Shown here: positions 15,536 to 23,943 of the stretch, one piece after another
How positions within the stretch are numbered: the first letter of the stretch is position 1
Layout: each line of letters begins with the position of its first letter
Assembly: GCF_049723905.1 (NCBI RefSeq)
Contig: NZ_JBJKFD010000001.1
Span: forward strand, 1 to 64,000
Direction of reading: 5' to 3'
Source of the DNA: G963665185 sp049723905
GTDB taxonomy: Bacteria > Desulfobacterota > Desulfovibrionia > Desulfovibrionales > Desulfovibrionaceae
DNA length: 64,000 bases
The notes under the pieces: model-generated
Databases searched by the model: none
Told to the model about the DNA's origin: nothing
The model's input: only the letters and a program-made list of their open reading frames with translations
Made by a program: the position numbers and the translations under genes

Positions 15536-15547
15536 GATAAAATTATC
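15536..15547. promoter_or_regulatory. Possible operator upstream of hdr-flx
   Basis: GATAA-AA-TTATC is a short inverted repeat lying about 30 bases upstream of the -35 hexamer of the hdr-flx promoter. The bound factor, if any, is unknown. Confidence 0.25.
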
Positions 15548-15574
15548 TTTTTAGTTAAGCTGGAGCGTGATCTC

Positions 15575-15603
15575 TTTACCTATGAAAAATTTCTGTCTAT
15601 AGA
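15575..15603 (+). promoter_or_regulatory. Sigma-70-type promoter of the hdr-flx operon
   Basis: TTTACC, a 17-base spacer and TATAGA match the hexamers and spacing well, 60-90 bases upstream of the hdrC ATG. The surrounding 360-base gap is AT-rich and otherwise holds no gene. Confidence 0.6.
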
Positions 15604-15665
15604 ATCACTCTAGCAGAAAACTAGGTTCCTACCCCATCCCATCAACCCAACAAGGCCAGACACCC

Positions 15666-16226
15666 ATGAACACAGTCAGACTAGGCGCTTCAACGGACAA
15701 GGAGTTCATTGAAAGCGTCGCCACAGAATCCGGACAGGATGTACGGCGCTGCTACCAGTGTGGCAAGTGTACGGCAGGCTGTCCCTTTTCGTTTGCGTAT
15801 GACTATCCGGTTAGCCAGATCATGCGCATGGTTCAGGCTGGACAAAAAGATGCAGTGCTCTCTTCGAGGGCCATCTGGTTGTGCGGTTCCTGTCAGGCGT
15901 GTACCACACGCTGCCCCTGCAACATTGACGTCGCTGGAGTTATGGAAGCTTTGCGCCATATGGCGCGCCGGGAAGGTTATGCCACCGAAAAGGCGGTAAA
16001 GACCTTCTGGGACACCTTCCTGAAAACGGTAGAGCGCAACGGGCGGGTTTACGAACTCGGCCTGGTGGTGGAATTCATGGCCCGTACAGGCCGTGTTTTC
16101 ACCGATGTCGATTTGGCTCCGACCATGCTGCTCAAGCAAAAGATCGACTTATTGCCCCACAAGATTAAGGGCAAAGAAGCCGTTGGCGACATCATTCGCA
16201 AGTTCAAAGCGAGGAAAACCACATGA
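15666..16226 (+). CDS. hdrC: Heterodisulfide reductase-like subunit C
   Basis: This 186-residue iron-sulfur protein has two classical 4Fe-4S motifs, CYQCGKCTAGCPFSF and CGSCQACTTRCPCN, separated by about 30 residues as in HdrC. It relays electrons from HdrA to the HdrB active site in a soluble complex. It opens a seven-gene set in which every gene overlaps the next; its stop overlaps the hdrB ATG by four bases. In Desulfovibrio vulgaris the equivalent FlxABCD-HdrABC complex was linked to NADH oxidation and ethanol metabolism. Confidence 0.93.
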   Translation: MNTVRLGASTDKEFIESVATESGQDVRRCYQCGKCTAGCPFSFAYDYPVSQIMRMVQAGQKDAVLSSRAIWLCGSCQACTTRCPCNIDVAGVMEALRHMARREGYATEKAVKTFWDTFLKTVERNGRVYELGLVVEFMARTGRVFTDVDLAPTMLLKQKIDLLPHKIKGKEAVGDIIRKFKARKTT

Positions 16227-17107
16227 CATCCCTTGCCTACTACCCGGGCTGTTCTCAGACCGGAACGGCCAAGGAATACGAAATGTCTGTAAGAGCCTGC
16301 ATGAAGGCTCTTGGTGTGGAATTGGCCGAGCTTGAGGATTGGAGCTGCTGCGGCTCCACCCCGGCCCACACCGTGGATCACACATTGGCAGCGGCTCTTG
16401 CCGCCCGCAACCTGCGGATTGCCAAAGACATGAACTATTCCCGTGTTGCAACTCCCTGCCCCAGCTGTCTTTCGAACCTGCGCAATGCGGAGGTTCGTAT
16501 GGAAGATGAAGGGTTTCGGAAGCAGGTCAACGAACTTCTGGACGTTCCCTTCGAGGGCGGCGTGCACGCTACGTCGATTTTGCAGGTACTCTTTGAAGAA
16601 ATCGGACCCAAAAACATTGCGGCCAAAGCCGTAAAGTCCATGCAAGGCATGATTGCAGCTCCGTATTACGGCTGTATCATGAACAGGCCCCCGGACGTTA
16701 TGAAGTTTGACGATCCGGAAAACCCCATTGCCATGGACGAGATCCTCAAGGCTCTCGGTGCCGAAGTGCCGGACTTCCCGGTGAAGCTGGAATGTTGCGG
16801 CGCAAGCTACAGCGTACCGCGCAAAGACATCGTGATGAACCTGACCGGGCGCATTCTCGGCGTGGCAGACCGTCTCGGCTGTAATGCCGTCGTCGTGGCC
16901 TGTCCCCTGTGCCAGCAGAACCTGGATCTTCGTCAGGGCCAGGTAAACTCGACCAACGGCACCAGCTACAACATTCCGGTGCTCTACATCACACAGGTCA
17001 TCGGCCTTGCTCTGGGCATCGCCCCCGAAGAACTCGGTCTGAGCAAGCTGGTGGTTTCGCCCTCAGCACTGATCGGCAAACTCGGAGCCAAGGGGGACAA
17101 CGCATGA
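16223..17107 (+). CDS. hdrB: Heterodisulfide reductase-like subunit B
   Basis: This 294-residue protein carries two CCG-type cysteine domains: EDWSCCGSTPAH with PCPSCLSNLR, and LECCGASYSVPRK with ACPLCQQNL. These bind the noncubane 4Fe-4S clusters that reduce the disulfide in HdrB. In sulfate reducers the disulfide may be DsrC rather than CoM-S-S-CoB, which is inference from published work on related systems. ATG overlaps the end of hdrC (ATGA) and its own stop overlaps hdrA (ATGA). Confidence 0.93.
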   Translation: MTSLAYYPGCSQTGTAKEYEMSVRACMKALGVELAELEDWSCCGSTPAHTVDHTLAAALAARNLRIAKDMNYSRVATPCPSCLSNLRNAEVRMEDEGFRKQVNELLDVPFEGGVHATSILQVLFEEIGPKNIAAKAVKSMQGMIAAPYYGCIMNRPPDVMKFDDPENPIAMDEILKALGAEVPDFPVKLECCGASYSVPRKDIVMNLTGRILGVADRLGCNAVVVACPLCQQNLDLRQGQVNSTNGTSYNIPVLYITQVIGLALGIAPEELGLSKLVVSPSALIGKLGAKGDNA

Positions 17108-19086
17108 AGATAGGTGTTTTTATCTGCCACTGCGGCAGTAATATTGCGGGCACGGTAGACTGCGGCAAGGTTGCGGAAATCGCCAAGGACTATCCCGATG
17201 TCGTCATGGCCCAGGACCTCATGTATGCCTGTTCCGAACCGGGACAGGATGCCGTGGTCAAGGCCATTCACGAACACTCCCTCGACGGTGTGGTTGTCGC
17301 CTCCTGCTCGCCCCGCATGCATGAAAACACGTTCCGTCGGGCCGTAGAACGCGGCGGACTGAACCGTTTCATGTTTGAAATGGCTAACATCCGCGAACAT
17401 GTTTCGTGGATCGGCAAGGACATGGGCGCCAACACGCGCAAGGCTGCGGACCTGGTCCGTGCGGCCGTTGAAAAGCTGCGTCTGGCCCGTCCTCTGCTGC
17501 CCAAGCATTTTGAAATCAACAAGCGCGTCATGGTTATCGGCGGCGGCGTCGCCGGTATCCAGGCGGCTCTGGACCTGGCCGATGGCGGTCTGGACGTGGT
17601 TCTGGTGGAAAAAAGGTCTTCCATTGGCGGTAAAATGGCCAAGCTGGACAAGACCTTCCCGACCATCGACTGTTCCACCTGTATCCTCGGCCCCAAAATG
17701 GTGGATATTGCCCAGCACCCCAAGATCAAGCTGATGGCCTACTCGGAAGTGGACAAGATTTCCGGCTACGTGGGCAACTTCGAGGTCTCGGTGCGCAAAA
17801 AGGCAACCTACGTGGACTGGGACAAATGCACCGGCTGCGGCCTTTGCACGGAAAAATGCCCCAGCCGCAAGGCTCCGGACGAATTCAACGAAAACGTTGC
17901 TCCCGGCCGGGCCATCAATATTGCCTTTCCCCAGGCTATCCCCAAGCGCGCCACCATCAATGCCGACTACTGCCTGCGTCTGACCAAGGGCAAATGCGGC
18001 GTGTGTTCGACGGTTTGCCCCACAGAGGCCATCAACTTCGAAATGAAGGACGAGCTGGTCACTGAAAAAGTGGGTGCCGTCATTGCTGCCACGGGCTTCG
18101 ATCTGTTTGATCCCAAGGCGTATGGCGAATATGGCGCCGGGCGTTACCCAGACGTCATCACTTCCATGCAGTACGAGCGTATGCTGTCTGCGTCCGGTCC
18201 CACCGGCGGCCACATCAAGCGGCCTTCGGACGGCACGGAACCCAAGAACGTGGTCTTCATCCAGTGTGTGGGTTCGCGCGACAAATCCAAGGACAGGCCC
18301 TACTGTTCCGGTTTCTGCTGCATGTACACCGCCAAGCAGGCCATCCAGACCCGCGACCATATTCCAGATTCCACGGCGCATGTCTTTTATATCGACATCC
18401 GCGCCTTCTCCAAAAACTACGAGGAGTTCATCGACCGTGCCCGCGAGGAATACGGCGTGAACTATGTGCGCGGCCGTGTATCCAAAATCTACCCCGACAA
18501 CGGCAAGCTGATCGTCCGCGGTGCGGACACCCTGATGGGCAAGCAGGTTGAAGTCGAGGCCGATCTGGTCGTTCTGGCCGTGGGCGGACAGCCTTCGGCT
18601 GGCGCTCCCGACCTGGCTGAAAAGCTGCGCATCTCTTACGACAAATACGGGTTCTTCATGGAAGGCCACGTCAAGCTGCGCCCGGTGGAAACCAACACCG
18701 CCGGTGTCTACCTTGCCGGTGCCTGCCAGGGGCTCAAGGACATTCCCACATCGGTGGGGCAGGGCAGTGCTGCAGCGGCCAAGGTTTTGGCGCTGTTCTC
18801 GCATGAAACCCTGGAATCCGACCCGCAGATCGCCCAGATCAACGAAGCCCGTTGCGTGGGTTGCGGCAAATGCGTGTCCACCTGCCCGTACCAGGCACTT
18901 CGCCTCAAAGAGGCCCGCAACGGCCAGATCAAGGCGGAAGTGCTGGAAACCGTGTGTCAGGGCTGCGGCATCTGCACCGTGACCTGCCCTGTGGGGGCCA
19001 CGCAGTTGCAGAACTTTACTGACGATCAGATTTTAGCCGAGGTGAACTCCTTATGTCGGACATGGAAGGAAGAGAGCTTAAGATAG
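17104..19086 (+). CDS. hdrA: Heterodisulfide reductase-like subunit A (FAD, bifurcating core)
   Basis: This 660-residue flavoprotein is the bifurcation centre. It starts MKIGVFICHCGSNIAGTVD, has the FAD fold GGGVAGIQAALDLADGG, the HdrA Cys segment TIDCSTCILGPKMVDIAQ, an inserted ferredoxin CTGCGLCTEKCPSRK, CGVCSTVCP, and C-terminal ferredoxins CVGCGKCVSTCP and CQGCGICTVTCP. The FAD should split electron pairs from the Flx module between ferredoxin and HdrB. The frame is open to 16909, but ATG 17104 overlaps hdrB and matches the HdrA N-terminus. All key positions use Cys codons; no selenocysteine is needed. Confidence 0.95.
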   Translation: MKIGVFICHCGSNIAGTVDCGKVAEIAKDYPDVVMAQDLMYACSEPGQDAVVKAIHEHSLDGVVVASCSPRMHENTFRRAVERGGLNRFMFEMANIREHVSWIGKDMGANTRKAADLVRAAVEKLRLARPLLPKHFEINKRVMVIGGGVAGIQAALDLADGGLDVVLVEKRSSIGGKMAKLDKTFPTIDCSTCILGPKMVDIAQHPKIKLMAYSEVDKISGYVGNFEVSVRKKATYVDWDKCTGCGLCTEKCPSRKAPDEFNENVAPGRAINIAFPQAIPKRATINADYCLRLTKGKCGVCSTVCPTEAINFEMKDELVTEKVGAVIAATGFDLFDPKAYGEYGAGRYPDVITSMQYERMLSASGPTGGHIKRPSDGTEPKNVVFIQCVGSRDKSKDRPYCSGFCCMYTAKQAIQTRDHIPDSTAHVFYIDIRAFSKNYEEFIDRAREEYGVNYVRGRVSKIYPDNGKLIVRGADTLMGKQVEVEADLVVLAVGGQPSAGAPDLAEKLRISYDKYGFFMEGHVKLRPVETNTAGVYLAGACQGLKDIPTSVGQGSAAAAKVLALFSHETLESDPQIAQINEARCVGCGKCVSTCPYQALRLKEARNGQIKAEVLETVCQGCGICTVTCPVGATQLQNFTDDQILAEVNSLCRTWKEESLR

Positions 19087-19526
19087 TCGGATTCCTGTGC
19101 AACTGGTGTTCGTACGGCGGGGCCGATACGGCCGGAGTCGGTCGTTTCAACCAGCCCACGGACCTGCGTATCGTACGCATGCCCTGCACGGGACGTGTCG
19201 ATCCTCTGTTCGTGCTCAAAGCCCTGCTGGGCGGAGCCGACGGGGTGCTTGTATCGGGTTGCCACCCCAACGACTGCCACTACAACCAGGGCAACTTCTA
19301 CGCGCGGCGTCGCCTGGAAGTGCTGAAGCGGTTCCTGCCCGTACTGGGCATCGATCCCAACCGCTTCATGTACACCTGGGTTTCGGCCTCGGAAGGCCAG
19401 CGCTGGCAGGAAGTCGTGACCCGCTTTACCGAGCAGATTCACGCATTGGGTCCCTCGCCCAAGGTGCTTTCTGACGAGGAAATCTCAAGCCGTTTCGCAG
19501 AGGGGATGGATATATGGCCCAGTTAG
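19053..19526 (+). CDS. flxD: MvhD/FlxD-type 2Fe-2S electron-transfer subunit
   Basis: This 157-residue protein resembles MvhD, the 2Fe-2S protein that hands electrons to HdrA. The cysteines are in GFLCNWCSYGGAD, RMPCTGRVD and SGCHPNDCHY, the family's usual five positions. It overlaps hdrA by 34 bases and flxC by 13, so translation is probably coupled. In the Flx system it replaces the hydrogenase-linked MvhD, allowing NADH-derived electrons to reach HdrA. Confidence 0.92.
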   Translation: MSDMEGRELKIVGFLCNWCSYGGADTAGVGRFNQPTDLRIVRMPCTGRVDPLFVLKALLGGADGVLVSGCHPNDCHYNQGNFYARRRLEVLKRFLPVLGIDPNRFMYTWVSASEGQRWQEVVTRFTEQIHALGPSPKVLSDEEISSRFAEGMDIWPS

Positions 19527-20479
19527 ACGAAATCAAAGCGGCAATCAAAAAAGCCCTGCCGGACCTTGATGTGGTCATCGGCTGGGAACGGGGTTTCGAC
19601 GCCCTGCACGCCACGCCGCTCTATATGTATGAAGAAGCCGACGTGGACCGTCTTATCTGGGATGCGTCCTGCGTGCACAACCTGGTTTCGTTTTTGCCTC
19701 AGCTGATGGCGAACAACGAAAAGAAGGTCGGCATTCTGGTCAAGGGCTGTGACAGCCGCTCCATCATTCAGCTGTTGCAGGAAAAGCTCATCGAGCGCGA
19801 ACGTCTGGTCATCTTCGGCCTGCCCTGTCAGGGCGTGGTCAGCCATGCCAAGGTGCGTCGTCATGTGGACGTGTCCACCGTGGCGACCACGGACTTCGGC
19901 AAGGGCGACCTGTGCCTGGAAATCAAGGACGGCGAACTGTGCATTGCCCGGGACGAGGCCGCAGCGGACAAATGTCTGTCCTGCCGCTACCCCAACCCGC
20001 TGATCTTCGACCACATGTTCGGCAAGCCCATCACGCCGCAGGAAACCAGCCAGAACCAGTTTGCTCGTCTGGAAGAGTTCGAGCTGATGGACCAGGACAA
20101 GCGTTTCGATTTCTGGAAGCGCGAAATGAGCCGGTGCATCCGCTGCTACGCCTGCCGGAACGCCTGCCCCATGTGCGTGTGCAAGGAATACTGCATCGCG
20201 GAAAGCCGCGACCCGCATTGGCAGTCGCAGGAAGCCACGGTGCAGGAAAAGTGGATGTTCCAGATGATCCACGCCATGCACCTGGCCGGACGCTGCACCG
20301 AGTGTGGTGAATGCGAACGTGCCTGCCCCATGGAAATTCCTCTTCTTCTCTTCAAGAAGAAGGTCAACAAGGAAATCCTCGGCCTGTTCGATTACGAAGC
20401 AGGCATTGACGAACACGCCACTCCGCCTCTGTACACATTCAAGGTGGAAGAGGAGAAAATCGAGGAGGGCGACATCTAA
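19514..20479 (+). CDS. flxC: FlxC iron-sulfur subunit
   Basis: This 321-residue protein has an FrhB-like N-terminal part (VKGCDSRSIIQLLQEKLIER, GLPCQGVVSHAKV, CLSCRYPNP). A C-terminal double 4Fe-4S region follows, CIRCYACRNACPMCVC and CTECGECERACPMEIP. Its place between the MvhD-like and FlxB subunits identifies it as FlxC, an electron wire in the NADH module. The ATG has GGGATGGAT upstream and overlaps flxD by 13 bases. Confidence 0.88.
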   Translation: MAQLDEIKAAIKKALPDLDVVIGWERGFDALHATPLYMYEEADVDRLIWDASCVHNLVSFLPQLMANNEKKVGILVKGCDSRSIIQLLQEKLIERERLVIFGLPCQGVVSHAKVRRHVDVSTVATTDFGKGDLCLEIKDGELCIARDEAAADKCLSCRYPNPLIFDHMFGKPITPQETSQNQFARLEEFELMDQDKRFDFWKREMSRCIRCYACRNACPMCVCKEYCIAESRDPHWQSQEATVQEKWMFQMIHAMHLAGRCTECGECERACPMEIPLLLFKKKVNKEILGLFDYEAGIDEHATPPLYTFKVEEEKIEEGDI

Positions 20480-21540
20480 TGGCCGCCAAATTCATACCCA
20501 ACGAACGCATCGTTCCCTGGCTGCGCGAACTGCAGGACCGTTTCAAGGTTCTGGTGCCCGCGCGCGAGGGTGGATCCATCGTCTACCGCGTGTTCGACGG
20601 TGAAAGCGAACCTGCATTGGACCGTCCCTCCAACATGCCGCCCAAGGAAGCTGTTTTCCCGCAGACGGAAGTTCTGCTGCGCTACAAGTACGACCGTGAG
20701 CGCGACGAAAACGGCAGCCGGGCCGTCCATGTAGAGGAAACCCTGCCCGACGAGGCTTGCCTTGTCTTCGGCACCAGCCCTTGCGGTGCCCGTGGTTTCC
20801 AGGCCTTCGACCCTGTTTACAAGGGCAAGACCGTGGACGATCCCTACTTCATCAACCGCCGGGAACGGGCCGTTTTCGTGTCCGTGACCTGCCTGCACCC
20901 GACCACCACCTGCTTCTGTCACTGGGTGGGTTCGGGTCCTTCCGATAGCGATGGCTCGGACGTGCTGCTCACCCCCGTGGAGGGCGGTTACGTGGCCGAA
21001 GCCGTGACGGAAAAGGGCGAAGCCCTGCTGGAAAGCGCCAAAGCCGAAGACGGTGCCAAGCTGGAAGCCGAAGCCGAACAGGTCAAGGCCAAGGCTCGGG
21101 AATCCCTCGGCGAAGCCGAAGATCTCAAGGGAGCCCAGGAAAAGGTCCTGGCAAGCTTCGGGAACATGGAATTCTGGGAAAAGGAAGCCTCCCGCTGCAT
21201 CAGCTGCGGAGCCTGCACCTTCTTCTGCCCCACCTGCTACTGCTTCAACATCACCGACGAGACCAGCGGTCTGGCCGGCGAACGCATCCGCACCTGGGAC
21301 AGCTGCATGTTCCCCCTGTTCACCCGAGAAGCCAGCGGACACAACCCGCGTCCCACAAAGGCTCACAGGCTGCGCAACCGTGTTCAGCACAAGTTTGCCT
21401 ATTATCCCAGCATTCATGGTGGGCGGTTCTCCTGCACCGGCTGCGGCCGTTGCATTCGCCAGTGTCCTTCTGGCGTGGACATCCGCCGCATCGTTCAGAA
21501 TGCCATGAAACTTGCTCCGGAGGCTGGCGGTGACAAATAG
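20479..21540 (+). CDS. flxB: FlxB iron-sulfur subunit (sulfhydrogenase beta-like)
   Basis: This 353-residue protein resembles the beta subunit of sulfhydrogenase and dissimilatory reductases. The N-terminal domain contains FGTSPCGARGFQAFDPVY and CLHPTTTCFCHWVGSG. An Ala/Glu-rich helix (about residues 175-220) links to a C-terminal ferredoxin region CISCGACTFFCPTCYC and CTGCGRCIRQCPSGVD. It would connect the flavin subunit FlxA to FlxC. It shares one base with flxC (TAATG) and overlaps flxA by 11 bases. Confidence 0.9.
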   Translation: MAAKFIPNERIVPWLRELQDRFKVLVPAREGGSIVYRVFDGESEPALDRPSNMPPKEAVFPQTEVLLRYKYDRERDENGSRAVHVEETLPDEACLVFGTSPCGARGFQAFDPVYKGKTVDDPYFINRRERAVFVSVTCLHPTTTCFCHWVGSGPSDSDGSDVLLTPVEGGYVAEAVTEKGEALLESAKAEDGAKLEAEAEQVKAKARESLGEAEDLKGAQEKVLASFGNMEFWEKEASRCISCGACTFFCPTCYCFNITDETSGLAGERIRTWDSCMFPLFTREASGHNPRPTKAHRLRNRVQHKFAYYPSIHGGRFSCTGCGRCIRQCPSGVDIRRIVQNAMKLAPEAGGDK

Positions 21541-22363
21541 TAATCCGTATCTCCCAGAAATGGCCACAATCCTCGAAGTCATCGAGGAAAACTCGGCCAT
21601 CAAAACCTTTCGTGTGCGTCTCAACAACGAGAAGCGCATGAAGGAGTTTTCGTTCCATCCGGGCCAGGTGGCTCAGCTGTCCATGTTCGGCGTGGGCGAA
21701 TCCACCTTTGTCATCAACTCGTCCCCCACGCGTATGGATTACCTGCAGTTCAGCGTCATGCGCGCCGGTGAGGTCACCACCCGTCTGCACTCCCTGCAGG
21801 CCGGAGACCAGATCGGCGTTCGTGCTCCGTTGGGCAACTGGTTCCCCTACGAGAACATGAAGGGCAAGGACGTCTACTTCATCGGCGGCGGCATCGGTGT
21901 CGCCCCGTTGCGTACGCTCATCCAGTATATGCTGGATAACCGTGAAGACTACGGCAATATCACCGTTCTTTACGGCGCACGTACCCCGGACGACTTCTGC
22001 TACAAAGAAGACATGGCCGAGTGGAACGAGCGGGACGACATCAATTTGATTCAGACCGTGGACAACGTCTGCACGTTGTGGAACGGCTGTGTCGGTCTGG
22101 TGCCCAACATTCTGTTGGAACAGAATCCCAGCCCGGACAATGCGGTGGCCGTTACCTGCGGTCCTCCCATTATGATTAAGTTCACTCTCCAGGCTCTGCA
22201 AAAGCTGAAGTTCGGCGACGACCAGATCATCACCACGCTGGAACGGCGCATGAAATGCGGCGTTGGACTGTGCGGCCGCTGCAACCTGGGCCCGCAGTAC
22301 GTCTGCGTGGATGGCCCCGTGTATACGGCGGCCCAGCTGAAAAAATTGCCTGACGAAATGTAA
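21530..22363 (+). CDS. flxA: FlxA FAD/NAD(H)-binding oxidoreductase with 2Fe-2S site
   Basis: This 277-residue flavoprotein is the entry point for NADH. It has a ferredoxin-reductase-type FAD domain, the NAD-binding segment GGGIGVAPLRTLIQYML and CGPPIMIKFTLQAL, and a C-terminal 2Fe-2S Cys set in RMKCGVGLCGRCNLGPQYVC. GTG 21530 follows GGAGG by six bases and overlaps flxB; an in-frame TTG at 21512 is less likely. It is the last gene of the operon, followed by a long hairpin. Confidence 0.92.
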   Translation: MTNSNPYLPEMATILEVIEENSAIKTFRVRLNNEKRMKEFSFHPGQVAQLSMFGVGESTFVINSSPTRMDYLQFSVMRAGEVTTRLHSLQAGDQIGVRAPLGNWFPYENMKGKDVYFIGGGIGVAPLRTLIQYMLDNREDYGNITVLYGARTPDDFCYKEDMAEWNERDDINLIQTVDNVCTLWNGCVGLVPNILLEQNPSPDNAVAVTCGPPIMIKFTLQALQKLKFGDDQIITTLERRMKCGVGLCGRCNLGPQYVCVDGPVYTAAQLKKLPDEM

Positions 22364-22368
22364 CGGTT

Positions 22369-22420
22369 TTCGGGCGTTTGGCGAAAAGACCTCTCTTTTA
22401 GGGGTTGCCAAACGCCCGAA
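22369..22420 (+). terminator. Nested hairpin after flxA
   Basis: TTCGGGCGTTTGGC and GCCAAACGCCCGAA form a perfect 14-bp stem. Its 24-base loop contains a second hairpin, AAAAGA/TCTTTT. There is no T run, so termination would be unusual or Rho-assisted. The right arm includes TTGCCA, which with TAGTAG 17 bases later could serve as the rpmE promoter. Confidence 0.6.
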
Positions 22421-22471
22421 CAATCGTTAGTAGGGTCTACTTTTCCCGATCCTTTTGGAGGTTATATTCCG

Positions 22472-22681
22472 ATGAAAAAAGATATTCATCCGAAGGTGTA
22501 CAAAGCCACCTTCCGTTGTCACTGCGGTTTCGAGTCCGAAATTACGTCCACCAAGGGCGAAACTGTAGACGTTGAAATCTGCTCCCAGTGCCATCCGTTT
22601 TACACTGGCAAGCAGCGTTTCGTTGATACTGCTGGACGTATCGACCGCTTTAAGAAAAAGTACGCCAAGTTCCAGAAGTAG
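22472..22681 (+). CDS. rpmE: Ribosomal protein bL31 (zinc type)
   Basis: This 69-residue bL31 bridges the ribosomal subunits. The zinc ligands are present as FRCHCGF (two Cys) and CSQCHPFYTG. TTTTGGAGG stands eight bases before the ATG. The gene is flanked on both sides by long inverted repeats and begins a rpmE-DUF1385-prfA-prmC order that is common in related genomes. Confidence 0.95.
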   Translation: MKKDIHPKVYKATFRCHCGFESEITSTKGETVDVEICSQCHPFYTGKQRFVDTAGRIDRFKKKYAKFQK

Positions 22682-22724
22682 CTTGTGCGGTGTCGCCACT
22701 TTGTGGTGTGCCGTCCGCTGCTGG

Positions 22725-22802
22725 CGACAAGGCTGCAAATTTATCATGTCCCTGTGGAGGCGGCAGCGCACCGGGGGACATGATGCTTTGCAGCCTTTGT
22801 CG
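22725..22802. repeat. Long imperfect inverted repeat downstream of rpmE
   Basis: CGACAAGGCTGCAAA...TATCATGTCCC pairs with GGGACATGATG...TTTGCAGCCTTTGTCG, giving about 26 paired bases with small bulges and a 22-base GC-rich loop. No T run follows. It sits in the rpmE-DUF1385 gap and is probably an RNA hairpin. Confidence 0.75.
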
Positions 22803-22886
22803 TATTTGTTTATGATGACAATGTAGGAACTACTCGGATTGCCCGGCCATAGTTTTCGATCACATTCGACTCCAGAGGTAAAACAC

Positions 22887-23885
22887 ATGCTCAAAACCAT
22901 ACTGTCGGCTTTTTCCTCCAGTGTTGGCGGACAGGCCGTCATGGAAGGCGTGATGATGCGTGATGGAGACAACCTGGCCATAGCGGTCCGCAAGCAGAGC
23001 GGAGACATAAAGGTCGAAGTCCGTCCCTGGTTTTCCATGATGCGCTACAATTGGATGAAGAAACCCTATGTGCGCGGCTTTCCCATTTTGGTGGAAACCA
23101 TGGTCAACGGCATCAAGGCGCTCAACTTCTCCGCCCAGGAAGCCCTGGACGAGGAAGAAGAGGAAGTAGGCTCCTGGGCCCTGGCCGGAACCGTGGCTTT
23201 TGCCGTGGTCATGGCCTTGGGACTTTTTGTGGTTCTGCCGCACCTTGTCTCCATGGCCTTCAATGCCCTGGGCTGGGCTGGCGGCGTCAAGAGCCTGAGC
23301 TTCCACGCCTGGGACGGTCTGTTCAAATTCGTCGTCTTCGTGGGGTATATTCTGGCCATTTCGCTGGTGCCGGACATCCGCCGGGTGTTCCAGTACCATG
23401 GGGCCGAGCACAAAAGCATCTGGGCCTACGAGTCCGGCGGCCACCTCACTCCCGCGGAAGCCAAAAAGTTCAGCCGCCTTCATCCCCGTTGCGGCACCAC
23501 TTTTCTTCTCTTTGTCCTGGCCATCAGCATTGTGCTATATGCAGTGCTTGTTCCGGCCTTGCTGTTTATCTGGTCGCCCGAGGGCACCATCTGGCGGCAG
23601 CTGTACGCCTTGCTGCTCAAATTAGTCTTCATGGTCCCCGTCAGCTGCGTCGCGTACGAGCTTATCAAGGCGGCAGGCAAGCATCAGGACAAGCTCTTGT
23701 TCCGCGTGCTCAGCTGGCCGGGTATGTTCATGCAGCTCCTCACCACCCACGAACCGGACGAGCAGCAGCTTCAGGTGGCTATTGCCGCGCTGAAAGGTGC
23801 CGTAGGAGAACGGGTGGATAAAGCCGACGTATCCGCCGCCGACACTGCGGGCGGTTCCGCTTCCGGAGCATGCCCCTGCCGTTAA
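22887..23885 (+). CDS. DUF1385 (YqhQ-like) membrane protein
   Basis: This 332-residue protein begins with the DUF1385 hallmark GGQAVMEGVMMRDG. Several hydrophobic helices follow (VAFAVVMALGLFVVLPHLVS, FVVFVGYILAISLVP, FLLFVLAISIVLYAVLVPAL, LVFMVPVSCVAYELIKAA) and the family segment FQYHGAEHKSIWAYE. The molecular role of the family is unknown. ATG 22887 follows AGAGG; the frame is open to 22839. Its place just before prfA and prmC is typical in Firmicutes and Desulfovibrio, and suggests but does not prove a translation-linked role. Confidence 0.9.
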   Translation: MLKTILSAFSSSVGGQAVMEGVMMRDGDNLAIAVRKQSGDIKVEVRPWFSMMRYNWMKKPYVRGFPILVETMVNGIKALNFSAQEALDEEEEEVGSWALAGTVAFAVVMALGLFVVLPHLVSMAFNALGWAGGVKSLSFHAWDGLFKFVVFVGYILAISLVPDIRRVFQYHGAEHKSIWAYESGGHLTPAEAKKFSRLHPRCGTTFLLFVLAISIVLYAVLVPALLFIWSPEGTIWRQLYALLLKLVFMVPVSCVAYELIKAAGKHQDKLLFRVLSWPGMFMQLLTTHEPDEQQLQVAIAALKGAVGERVDKADVSAADTAGGSASGACPCR

Positions 23886-23943
23886 TCCCTTTTCGTGCGA
23901 CGTCGGGTGTTAGTTTTCATTTTTTACAACCGAGAGTTGATCA

